A stretch of 64,000 nucleotides of DNA from Streptomyces natalensis ATCC 27448 (GTDB taxonomy: Bacteria > Actinomycetota > Actinomycetes > Streptomycetales > Streptomycetaceae), in NCBI RefSeq assembly GCF_000935125.1, contig NZ_JRKI01000010.1, forward strand, positions 1 through 64,000, written 5' to 3'. This document shows positions 51,363-59,566 of the stretch, one piece after another (positions within the stretch are counted from its first letter, which is position 1; every line of letters starts with the position of its first letter). A program made the translations under genes and the position numbers. The notes under the pieces are model-generated. The model was not told the DNA's origin and ran no database searches. It saw nothing but the letters and a program-made list of their open reading frames with translations.

Positions 51363-53573
51363 GTGCGAGGGCAGACGGCACACGGCAACGGGACGCCACA
51401 GGACAACGGGACGGCTCACGGCAACGGGACGGCACACGGCGGCAACGAGATCAGCGGGATGGTGCGGGGCCCCAGCGTGCAGGCCGACGCCGTCCACGGC
51501 GGCATCCACATCAGCACCGCGGCGCCCGCCCCGCCGCACCGGCCGTGGCAGCTGCCGCCCGCGGTGCCGCTGACCGGCCGGACCGCGGAGACCGCCCTGC
51601 TGGAAGGCCATCGCGACCGCGCCGCACGGGCGGGCCGCCCCGTCCTGGCGGCCGTGAGCGGACTGGGCGGGGTGGGCAAGACCGCCCTGGCACTGGCCTG
51701 GTTACACACCCTGCGTCCGGACTTCCCCGGCGGTCAGCTCTACGCGGACCTCGGAGCCCGGTCGCCGCAGGGCCCGGCGGACCCGGCCGAGGTGCTGAGC
51801 GGCTTTCTGCGCGGTCTGGGAGTGCCCCCGCAGCACGTTCCGGCCACCGTCGCCGAGCGGGCCGCGCGCTACCGTTCCCTGACCGCGGACCTGCGGATCG
51901 TCGTGCTCCTCGACGATGCCGACACCGCCGCCCAGGTACGGCCCCTCCTCCCGGGCGGCCGCAACGTCACGCTGGTGACCAGCCGCCGCCGGATGTCCGG
52001 CCTGACGCTCGAAGGCTGCCACCACCTCCCCCTGGCACCGCTGGGCCCGGAGGCATCGGTCGAGCTGCTGGCCGACACCCTCGCCGACGACCGGGTCGCC
52101 GCCCAGCCCGACGACGCCCACGCCCTCGCGGAACTGTGCGCGGGCCTGCCGCTGGCCGTCCGCCTGGTCGGCGCCCGGCTCGCCGCCCGCCCCCGCCGCC
52201 GTATCACCACCATGGTCCACGCCCTGAGCGAGGAACACGGCCGGCTGGACGCGCTCGCCCTCGACGGCGACCGCAGCGTACGGGCCGCCCTGGACCTGAC
52301 GTACCAGGCGCTGCCCGACGCCGCGGCCCGGCTCTACCGGCTGCTCGGCCTGCACCCGGGGCCGGAATTCGGCAGCGCGGTGGCGGCCGCGGTGCTGGCC
52401 TGCGGCACCGAACCGCCGCACACCGCGCACGACGCCGCGGCCGGTCTGCTGGACGCCCTCTACGACTGGAATCTGCTGCTGGACACCGGCGAGGACCGCT
52501 ACCGCTTCCACGACCTCGTACGCCTGCACGCCGCCGCCAAGGCACAGGAGACCGACGCCCCCGAGGACCGCACCGCGGCCCTGCGGCGCATCGCCGATCA
52601 CTACCTGGCCACCGCCATGGCGGCCGAGAAGATCCTCGATCCGCAACACGCCACCCTGCCCCGCCCGTTCGGCCCGGGACCGGTGGTCGCCGAGGACCTG
52701 GGCGACGACGCCGAGGCGGCGCTCGACTGGCTGGAACGGGAGCTCACCAATGTGATGGCCCTCGTGCGCAGCGCCCGGACCGCCGGTTTCCCGCAGCTCA
52801 GCTGGCAGCTCACCGACGCGATCTGGCCGCTCTTCCCCCGCCGCAAGCATTATGACCAGTGGCGCGCCGCCCATGCCGAAGGGCTGGCCGCGGCGCAGGA
52901 GTTGGGGGACCGGGCCGCCGAGTGCCGGATGCTCACCTCCGGCGGCCTGGGCGAGCTGGGCCGGGGAAGCCACCGCACCGCCCTGGAGATGTTCGAGCGG
53001 GCGGCCCGCCTCTTCGCGGCCGACGGGGACACCCTGGGCCACGCCCGCACCCTGAACTACCGGGGACTGGCTCAGCAGCGGCTCGGCAATCCGGCCGAGG
53101 CGGCCGCCCTGTTCGCGCGGGCCGCGGCCGAACTGCCCGCCTGCGGGGACCACCGCGCCGGCGGCCTGGCCCGCCTGAACGCGGCGGACATCGCCCTCGC
53201 CGCCGGGCAGTGGGAGCGGGCGGCCGAGGACGCCGACGCGGCGCGTACGACGCTGCGGGCGGCCGACGACGCGTACAACGCCGCCCGGGCGGCCACCCTG
53301 CTCGGCCGGATCCGGCTGCGCCAGGGCCGGCCCGACGAGGCGGAGAGCCGGCTGACCGAAGCGCTGACCGTGCTGCGCGCCATGGCCGCCGGGTACGAGA
53401 CGGCCCGCGCCGTGGAGGCCCTGGCCGAGCTCGCCGCGCTGCGCGGGCAGCCGGAAGAGGCCAGGGACCGCTATCGGGAGGCGCTGGATCTCTACACCGC
53501 GGTGAACCGCCCGGAGTCGGCCGCCGCCGTGCACGACCGGCTGCGTCTCCTGGACGAGGACGCCGCGGACTGA
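51363..53573 (+). CDS. NB-ARC/TPR STAND ATPase with N-terminal amyloid-like motif
   Basis: A 736-residue NLR-like protein from GTG 51363 (GGAGGGGG upstream). Residues 1-55 are His/Gly/Asn-rich repeats (AHGNGT) followed by NEISGMVRGPSVQADAVHGG (~32-51), a V-Q-x-(G/D) motif resembling RHIM-like/BASS amyloid signalling motifs. The NB-ARC runs ~70-350: Walker A GLGGVGKTALAL (~100), Walker B RIVVLLDDAD (~178). Residues ~370-480 form a winged-helix/arm, and ~495-735 are TPRs. It has no own effector domain. Such proteins sense an invader or cell state via the repeats and oligomerise. The gene's last 82 bases overlap the convergent membrane gene. Confidence 0.85.
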   Translation: MRGQTAHGNGTPQDNGTAHGNGTAHGGNEISGMVRGPSVQADAVHGGIHISTAAPAPPHRPWQLPPAVPLTGRTAETALLEGHRDRAARAGRPVLAAVSGLGGVGKTALALAWLHTLRPDFPGGQLYADLGARSPQGPADPAEVLSGFLRGLGVPPQHVPATVAERAARYRSLTADLRIVVLLDDADTAAQVRPLLPGGRNVTLVTSRRRMSGLTLEGCHHLPLAPLGPEASVELLADTLADDRVAAQPDDAHALAELCAGLPLAVRLVGARLAARPRRRITTMVHALSEEHGRLDALALDGDRSVRAALDLTYQALPDAAARLYRLLGLHPGPEFGSAVAAAVLACGTEPPHTAHDAAAGLLDALYDWNLLLDTGEDRYRFHDLVRLHAAAKAQETDAPEDRTAALRRIADHYLATAMAAEKILDPQHATLPRPFGPGPVVAEDLGDDAEAALDWLERELTNVMALVRSARTAGFPQLSWQLTDAIWPLFPRRKHYDQWRAAHAEGLAAAQELGDRAAECRMLTSGGLGELGRGSHRTALEMFERAARLFAADGDTLGHARTLNYRGLAQQRLGNPAEAAALFARAAAELPACGDHRAGGLARLNAADIALAAGQWERAAEDADAARTTLRAADDAYNAARAATLLGRIRLRQGRPDEAESRLTEALTVLRAMAAGYETARAVEALAELAALRGQPEEARDRYREALDLYTAVNRPESAAAVHDRLRLLDEDAAD

Positions 53574-54094
53574 ACGGCCCGCTCCCGCCCCGTCAGCTGC
53601 CGCACGGTCACCGAGGCCAGCGCGGCGGCGGGCAGCCCGGCCACCAGCCAGGCATGGGCCAACGACGCCCAGACCGCCCAGGAGACCGCGCCCGGCCCGC
53701 GCCGGTGCAGCCCCAGCAGCACGCTGTCGTAGCCGTCGCCGTAGCCGCCTCCGTACGGACCGAGCCGCAGCCGGCACCTGACGGCGTCGCGCGCCACGGC
53801 CACCACTGCGGCCCCCGGGTACGCGGCCGCCGTCCCGTCGGCCGCCGCGGCGTGCGTACCCGCGGCCACCACGACGTCCGCGAGCCGCGGCCAGGGCGGC
53901 GGGGCCTGCGCGCCGACCCGCAGATGGTCGTCCACGACCGGTCCGCGGCCACCGCCCCGCAGCGTCACCCGGACGCGGTGTGCGCACGACGGCCCCGGCC
54001 CGGCGGACACCCCGGGCACCGGGGTCTCGCGGACCGTGACCCGCAAGGACCCCGGACGCCCCGGTACCGCCACCGCCAGCAGCAGCGCGCTCAC
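53492..54094 (-). CDS. Small protein coupled to CDP-glycerol-type gene
   Basis: A 200-residue protein starting GTG 54094, which overlaps the upstream gene's TGA as GTGA. The product begins VSALLLAVAVPGRPGSLRVT and has one clear membrane-like stretch near residues 155-180 (SWAVWASLAHAWLVAGLPAA). The middle part contains WPRLADVVVAAGTHAAAADG. No domain is recognised. The last 82 bases run antisense to the STAND gene end, so the extreme C-terminus is the least certain part. Confidence 0.55.
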   Translation of the reverse strand: MSALLLAVAVPGRPGSLRVTVRETPVPGVSAGPGPSCAHRVRVTLRGGGRGPVVDDHLRVGAQAPPPWPRLADVVVAAGTHAAAADGTAAAYPGAAVVAVARDAVRCRLRLGPYGGGYGDGYDSVLLGLHRRGPGAVSWAVWASLAHAWLVAGLPAAALASVTVRQLTGRERAVQSAASSSRRRSRSCTAAADSGRFTAV

Positions 54095-55356
54095 CGCGCC
54101 GCCCCGTCCCGCGCGCCGTGCCACACCGTGACCGGCAGCCGCGCCGGCTCCGCCGTCAGCCGCGCCGCCGGTGCCCGCAACCGGAGCTTGCGGTAGATCA
54201 GCGCGCGCATCCGGCGGGCGAAGCGGCCCGGCTCGGAGGTGATCCGGGCCGCGATCCGCGCGTAGTGCTCCGGGCGCTGCGCCGCGGCGGCCCGCCGCAG
54301 CTGACGGCGCAGCGGACGGTCCCGGCGCAGGCGCGGGGCGAGCGCGCGCAGTTCGGCCATCGGAGACCCGGGGGCCAGCTCCACGTCCGGCGAACCGGCA
54401 GCCAGGAGCCGCGCGCCGGTCATCGTCCCGTACAGCCCGACGGAACCGTGGTCCGCCACCAGGAAGTCGCAGGCGACCACCGGCCCGCACCAGTCCGCGT
54501 GCTGGCTGATCACGCTGACGCCCGCGCGCCGCAGCCCGGCGAACCAGCTGCGGATCTGCCACTCCCCGTGGGCGTTCCACACATGGGGGTGCAGCAGGAC
54601 CGCGATCCGGAACTCCTCCCGGGGAAGGTCGCAGGCCAGCCGCTCCAGCAGCTCCCACTCCTGCCCCAGCAGCGATTCCGGGCCCCAGGTGGAGCAGAGC
54701 AGGACCAGCTCCTGTCCCGGCCCGGTGTGCAGCGCCTCCCGGTACAGGGCCCGCGACGGCAGGCTCGCGGTGATGCGGTCGAAGCAGGGGTCACCGACCA
54801 CCTCGGCCACCGGCAGCGCCTCGGGGCACTCCTGGCCCAGGCGCGTCAGCTCCTCCTGATGGGACAGCACGATCGCCTCGGGCACCACCACACCGTCGCG
54901 GACCAGCCGCTGCCGGCTCAGCCCGTACACCCCGCGGTCCGCCGCCACCGGAGCCGGACCGCGGCGGCCGGTGGGGGCGGAGACGAACTTGTTGTGCCCG
55001 GCGCCGTGCGGCAGCACGATCACCGGCGCGTGCAGCTCGTGCAGCCCGCCGTGGCCGGCGGCCAGCGCCAGGTCGAAACGGGTGTGCACGGCCTGGCTCC
55101 AGGGCAGCACCAGGGCCCGGGTCTCCTCCAGGAAGGCGTCCACGCCATGGCTGAAAACGTCCGGCGCCGCCGTGAAGACGACCTGCACCCGGGGGTCCCC
55201 GTCCAGCAGCCGGACCGCCTCCAGGAGCCGCTGCCCGGCGGTCACCGTGTGGACCACGGCCAGCACCCGTTTCCGTACCCGGCGGGTCGCCCAGCGCTCC
55301 CCGTCCAGGCGCAGCGGCACATGCCGCCACTCGACGTCCGCAAGCTTCGCACTCAC
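54091..55356 (-). CDS. CDP-glycerol glycerophosphotransferase-like glycosyltransferase
   Basis: A 421-residue protein starting GTG 55356 (VSAKLADVEWRHVPLRLDGE) with GGGGGAG five bases upstream. It shows a GT-B-like layout: APVIVLPHGAGHNKF (~110-125), VLLCSTWGPESLLGQEWELL (~205-225), HPHVWNAHGEWQIRSWFAG (~240-258) and CDFLVADHGSVGLYGTMTGA (~288-307, donor-site D-x-GS). These recall CDP-glycerol/teichoic-acid glycerophosphotransferases. The substrate is unknown; a wall polymer or glycan is likely. It diverges from the SARP gene across repeated palindromes. Confidence 0.65.
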   Translation of the reverse strand: MSAKLADVEWRHVPLRLDGERWATRRVRKRVLAVVHTVTAGQRLLEAVRLLDGDPRVQVVFTAAPDVFSHGVDAFLEETRALVLPWSQAVHTRFDLALAAGHGGLHELHAPVIVLPHGAGHNKFVSAPTGRRGPAPVAADRGVYGLSRQRLVRDGVVVPEAIVLSHQEELTRLGQECPEALPVAEVVGDPCFDRITASLPSRALYREALHTGPGQELVLLCSTWGPESLLGQEWELLERLACDLPREEFRIAVLLHPHVWNAHGEWQIRSWFAGLRRAGVSVISQHADWCGPVVACDFLVADHGSVGLYGTMTGARLLAAGSPDVELAPGSPMAELRALAPRLRRDRPLRRQLRRAAAAQRPEHYARIAARITSEPGRFARRMRALIYRKLRLRAPAARLTAEPARLPVTVWHGARDGAAR

Positions 55357-55380
55357 ATGAACTCCCCCGTTCGAGTAGTG

Positions 55381-55453
55381 AAGTGACTTCGTGAAGCGAC
55401 CTCGTGTATCGATGTATCGACTTCGTGAGGTGACTTCGTGAAGTGACTTCGTG
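55381..55453. repeat. Array of 13-bp units with GAAGTGACTTC palindrome
   Basis: The unit AAGTGACTTCGTG occurs at 55381, 55394, 55415, 55428 and 55441 with 0-3 changes, plus an 8-base partial unit at 55407. Each junction makes GAAGT-G-ACTTC, an 11-base palindrome. The array lies within 100 bases of the minus-strand transferase start and 330 bases before the SARP gene. It may be an operator cluster or a minisatellite. Confidence 0.8.
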
Positions 55454-55491
55454 CAGTGATGGGTTCGCATGGAGAACGGTGCCCCCGTGGG

Positions 55492-55519
55492 CTTGCAGCG
55501 TGACTTGCAAGTACCTTGC
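55492..55519. promoter_or_regulatory. Three CTTGCA motifs before SARP gene
   Basis: CTTGCA recurs at 55492-55497, 55504-55509 and 55514-55519, and the middle copy lies in the perfect palindrome ACTTGCAAGT (55503-55512). The spacing of 12 and 10 bases puts them on nearly one face of the helix. They recall the CTTGCA elements of the mal promoters. The SARP start lies 190 bases downstream. Confidence 0.45.
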
Positions 55520-55709
55520 ATCCCGCCTGCACGGCGGTCCCGGGCGCGGTCCGGACCCGCCCCGCCCGTGCGCCCCGTGCGCGACGGTGCGCCCCGGCCC
55601 GCTCCCTCCGGCGTCCCGGGGAGTGCCGCGAGAGTTAGTTGAATGCCGCGTGCACATGCACGGGAGCCTGCCGGGGCGGCAGAGAAGAAGGCGAACCATC
55701 AGGGGGGCG

Positions 55710-58700
55710 ATGGTGGAACTTCTGGCGCTGGGACCTCTCGAACTGTGGCATCAGGGCCGTCAGTGCGCGCTCGGCTCGCCCAAGGAGCGCTGTGTGCTGG
55801 CGGCGCTGGTATATGCCCAGGGCAGTCCGGTTGCCGTGGACACCCTCGTCGCCCGGGTCTGGGAGGACGACGACCTTCCCGCAACTCCCGTGGAAACGCT
55901 CTACAGCTACCTCTCCCGACTGCGCTCCCGGCTCCAGCGCGCGGTCGGCGATCTGGCCATGGTCGAACGCTGCCCTTCCCGCCGCTACCGGCTGTGCGTC
56001 AACGACGAGGAGGCCGTGGATCTTTCACGCCTTCGACGGCTGCGCCGAGAGGCCCGTACGGCGGCCGGCCGCGGCGACCGGGAACGCGCCGTCGGCCTGC
56101 TGCACCGGGCCGAGGCGCTGTGGCGGGGGGAGCCGTTCGCCGAGTTCAGCGGCGCGTGGGCGGCCGCCGCCCGCTCCCGGCTGGCCGAGGACCACCGGCG
56201 GGTACGCGAGGAGCGCATCCAGCTCGAACTGGAACTGGGCCGCCACGCCGACCTGATCGGCGAACTCCAGGAACTGGTCTCCCACAATCCGCTCGCCCAG
56301 CAGGCCGTCGCCGCCCTGATGCTCGCCCTCTACCGCTGCGGCCGCGACGGCGAGGCCCTGGCCCTCTACCAGCACACCCGCCGCCGCCTCAACGACGAAC
56401 TGGGCATCGACCCGGGCGCGGACCTTCAGGACCTGCAACGGCGGATTCTGGCGCAGGACCCGTCGCTGCTGACCGTCGACGCCCCGGACGGCGCCGTAGC
56501 CCTCGGACCCGCGGCACCGCAGCACCCGCGGCCGAGCGCAGACCGGGCCGGGACCGCGGCCCGGGACGTGACAGCGGCGGAGTCGCAGGCAAATGACACC
56601 GGCCCCACCGCCGGTAGCGGGCCCACCACCAGCAACGCCCCCACCACCAGCAACGCCCCCACCACCAGCAACGCCCCCACCCCCGGCAACACCCTCCCCC
56701 GCGACACCCGCGACTTCACCGGCCGCACCGGCGAACTGCACCGCCTGCTCGACTGCCCGGCCGACACCGACGGCAGCGCCACGGCCCTGCCCCTCACCGT
56801 CGTGCACGGGATGCCGGGCGTCGGCAAATCGGCCCTGATCGTGCATGCCGCGCACCAGATGCGGCGCCGCTGCCCCGACGGCCGCTTCTATCTCGACCTG
56901 CGGGCCTACAGCGACCATCCGGCATACGAACCGGCCGAGGCGCTGGCGTCCCTGCTGCACAGCGCCGGAGTGCCAGGGCCGTTCCCGGCCACGCTCGACG
57001 AACGCGCCGCCTGGTGGCGGGAGTGGACCGCGCACCGCCGGGTGCTCCTGGTCCTCGACAACGCCAGGGATGCCGAGCAGGTACGCCCGCTGCTGCCCGG
57101 CACGGCGACCTGCTGCGCGCTCGTGGCCAGCCGCAACCGCCTCGCCGAACTGGACGGCGCGGCCTTCCTCCACCTGGACGTCCTGCCGGTATCGGAGGCG
57201 TCGTCCCTCTTCACCCGGATCGTGGGCGGCAACCGCGCCTCCGACGCCGCCGCGCTCCGCCGCGTCGTGGAACTCTGCGGCTGCCACCCGCTGAGCGTGC
57301 AGTTGCTCGCCGGCCGGTTCCGGCACCGGGACACCTGGGACCTGGAATACGTCGCCGACCGCCTGACCCACGCCACCGACCGCCTGGAGGAATTCGACGA
57401 CCGGGTGGCGGCCGCGTTCCGGCTCTCCTACGCCGACCTCGACGCGCCCGCCCAGCGGCTCTTCCGGCGCCTGGCGCTCCACCCCGGACCCGACATCACG
57501 CTCGCGGCGGCAACCGCCCTGTGCGGTACGGACCCGACCGAGGTCCGCCGCGCGGCCGACCAGCTGCTGGACCGCCACCTCCTCGACGAGCCCGTCCGCG
57601 ACCGGTACCAACTCCACGATCTGGCACGGGCGTTCGCGGGGCGGCTGCATGCCCGCGAAGAGACCGGACCGGCGCGCCGCGACGCCCTGCGGCGCCTGCT
57701 GGCGTACTACCTCACCGTCGCCGACCGCGCCGACCGCCTCGCCCATCCGCGCCGGCGCCGCCGCCCCCTCGGCCCGGAGCAGCTCTCCCCGTATGCCACC
57801 GACTTCCCCGCCGCACCGGCCGCATCCGGTGCCGACGCCTCCGGCCCGGCCGTATCCGGACTTGACGCCTCCGGTCCCGCCGACCGGGCGTCGGTATGGC
57901 TCACCGTGGAGTGCCCCAACCTGCTCGCCGTGGCCCGCACGGCGGCGGCCGAATTCCCGGACTTCGCCGGCCTGTTCCCGCATGTGCTGGCCTATGCGCT
58001 CCGGCTCTGGGGAGCCCGCGACGTCACCGCCGAACTCGCCGCAGCCGCCGTCACGGCCCTGCGCACCGGAGGCGACCGCCGGGCCCTCGCACAGAGCCTG
58101 GTGGAACGCGCCGGCGTACTGGCCCAGGTGAACCACGCCGAAGCCTTCCGCTGCGCGGACGAGGCACGGCGCCTCTTCGAGGAGGTGCACGACCCCCACG
58201 GCCTGGCCGACGCCCTCTTCGAAACCGGACGGGCCCATCTCGCGGCCGGCCGCGGGGAATGGTGTCTACGGGAAGTGGGCCGCGCTCTCGACCTCTACCG
58301 GCAGGCCGGCGACGCATACGGTGTGGCCGAAAGCCTCAACGTCCAGGGCGCCACCCTCATTTTCAGCGCCCAGTACACCGAGGCGATGCACCGATTCGAG
58401 GAAATGCTGGAAATCCACCGCTCCCTCGGCGACGCCCACGGCCAGGCAAAGGCCCTCAACAACATGGGCGAGATCTATCGCACCGAGGGACTCTACGAAC
58501 AGGCTCGGCACCACTACGAGCAATCCCTCGCCCTGGTCCGCCAGTTCGGCGGCCGCCAGGAATTCGCCATTCTCGACACCAACCTCGGCACCGTCTACCG
58601 CCTCACCGGCCAGCTGGAACAGGCGCTCGTCTGCTTCCGCCGCGCCCTGGCCAGCCACCGCGCCCGGGGCGATGCCGTGGGCGAGGTCAACGCCCTGACC

Positions 58701-59120
58701 AGCCTGGGCGCCACCTGCGCGGAATCCGGCCGGATCGACGAGGCGATGCGCCACTTCGGCGCGGCGGAAGAGGTCTCCCGCCGTATCGACAGCCCCTATG
58801 AACGCCACCGCGCGCTCCTCGGCATCGCCGACACCCAGCGCTCGGCGGGCCAGTGCGCCGCCGCCCTGGAAACCTATCGAAGCGGCCTGGAAATAGCCGA
58901 GAACCACACCTTCCCACTGGGTTGCGCCCACGCCCTCGCGGGAATTGCCCGCACCCTGCTCCGCACCCACGACCTCGACGCGGCCCGCCCCTACGCCGAA
59001 CGCGCCCTGCGCCTCTACGAAAAACTCGGGGCCTTTGTCGAAGGCACGGAATTACGCCGCCTCCTGGGCCACCCGGACCCGGACCAGGACCCGGACCCGG
59101 ACGCTTCGCCCTCCCCGTAA
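55710..59120 (+). CDS. Large SARP regulator with NB-ARC and TPR domains (AfsR-like)
   Basis: A 1136-residue regulator. Residues ~1-95 form a winged helix (LLALGPLELWHQGRQCALGS), ~100-245 a BTAD domain (ELGIDPGADLQDLQRRILAQ at its end), then a linker with four SNAPTT-type repeats. The NB-ARC runs ~360-660: Walker A GMPGVGKSALIV (~365), Walker B RVLLVLDNARD (~446). TPRs cover ~790-1130. AfsR-type SARPs activate antibiotic or developmental genes and bind heptamer repeats. ATG 55710 with GGGGGG upstream begins at the conserved wing. No biosynthetic cluster lies beside it. The divergent transferase may be a target. Confidence 0.9.
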   Translation: MVELLALGPLELWHQGRQCALGSPKERCVLAALVYAQGSPVAVDTLVARVWEDDDLPATPVETLYSYLSRLRSRLQRAVGDLAMVERCPSRRYRLCVNDEEAVDLSRLRRLRREARTAAGRGDRERAVGLLHRAEALWRGEPFAEFSGAWAAAARSRLAEDHRRVREERIQLELELGRHADLIGELQELVSHNPLAQQAVAALMLALYRCGRDGEALALYQHTRRRLNDELGIDPGADLQDLQRRILAQDPSLLTVDAPDGAVALGPAAPQHPRPSADRAGTAARDVTAAESQANDTGPTAGSGPTTSNAPTTSNAPTTSNAPTPGNTLPRDTRDFTGRTGELHRLLDCPADTDGSATALPLTVVHGMPGVGKSALIVHAAHQMRRRCPDGRFYLDLRAYSDHPAYEPAEALASLLHSAGVPGPFPATLDERAAWWREWTAHRRVLLVLDNARDAEQVRPLLPGTATCCALVASRNRLAELDGAAFLHLDVLPVSEASSLFTRIVGGNRASDAAALRRVVELCGCHPLSVQLLAGRFRHRDTWDLEYVADRLTHATDRLEEFDDRVAAAFRLSYADLDAPAQRLFRRLALHPGPDITLAAATALCGTDPTEVRRAADQLLDRHLLDEPVRDRYQLHDLARAFAGRLHAREETGPARRDALRRLLAYYLTVADRADRLAHPRRRRRPLGPEQLSPYATDFPAAPAASGADASGPAVSGLDASGPADRASVWLTVECPNLLAVARTAAAEFPDFAGLFPHVLAYALRLWGARDVTAELAAAAVTALRTGGDRRALAQSLVERAGVLAQVNHAEAFRCADEARRLFEEVHDPHGLADALFETGRAHLAAGRGEWCLREVGRALDLYRQAGDAYGVAESLNVQGATLIFSAQYTEAMHRFEEMLEIHRSLGDAHGQAKALNNMGEIYRTEGLYEQARHHYEQSLALVRQFGGRQEFAILDTNLGTVYRLTGQLEQALVCFRRALASHRARGDAVGEVNALTSLGATCAESGRIDEAMRHFGAAEEVSRRIDSPYERHRALLGIADTQRSAGQCAAALETYRSGLEIAENHTFPLGCAHALAGIARTLLRTHDLDAARPYAERALRLYEKLGAFVEGTELRRLLGHPDPDQDPDPDASPSP

Positions 59121-59213
59121 CGCGGCTCCTGAAGCCACGTACGCACCGCGGTTTCAGGAGCCACACAGGGACAACTCAGCTGACGGCCCCGAAAGCAACC
59201 GCCGCCAACTGCC

Positions 59214-59327
59214 TCACCACATCACCTGATTGCTGCCCATCATGCCGGAGGCCAGCACGGGCGCCACGACCAGAGCGCACGTGACTGCCGTGAGGGAGAT
59301 GGTGAGGACGATGCGCAATATCTTCAC
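59214..59327 (-). CDS. Small secreted or membrane-inserted peptide, 37 residues
   Basis: GTG 59327 opens VKILRIVLTISLTAVTCALV followed by VAPVLASGMMGSNQVMW. The first 27 residues are a classic signal sequence (positive end, hydrophobic core, VLA-S cleavage-like site), leaving about 10 residues SGMMGSNQVMW. The upstream GGGAAG lies 12 bases off. It could be a secreted signal or a toxin-like peptide. No other coding signal fits this gap. Confidence 0.4.
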   Translation of the reverse strand: MKILRIVLTISLTAVTCALVVAPVLASGMMGSNQVMW

Positions 59328-59458
59328 GTGACTGAACGACTTCCCTTGTGTGTTCTGAGGGGTTCCGCTGTTGCGGGAGTGGTCCAAGTTACATGTGTGT
59401 TGTGTACTCGAACACCTGTAGCGACCCGCCAAGATCGTGCCTTCACCCAAACGGAGTG

Positions 59459-59503
59459 CGTGAAGATCCGGTACGTGAAGATTCGGTGCGTGAAGATTCC
59501 GTG
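59459..59503 (+). repeat. 15-bp tandem repeat ahead of the kinase-transporter gene
   Basis: CGTGAAGATCCGGTA, CGTGAAGATTCGGTG and CGTGAAGATTCCGTG follow each other at 59459, 59474 and 59489. On the minus strand the peptide gene's start (CACGTGAAGATATTGCG) carries a related sequence. It lies about 65 bases upstream of the kinase start and may be an operator set. Confidence 0.6.
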
Positions 59504-59566
59504 CGTCGACTCCGGTCCTGAGGCGAATCCGGTACCGGGCCCCGCGCCGTGGATTACCTTGCCCCT

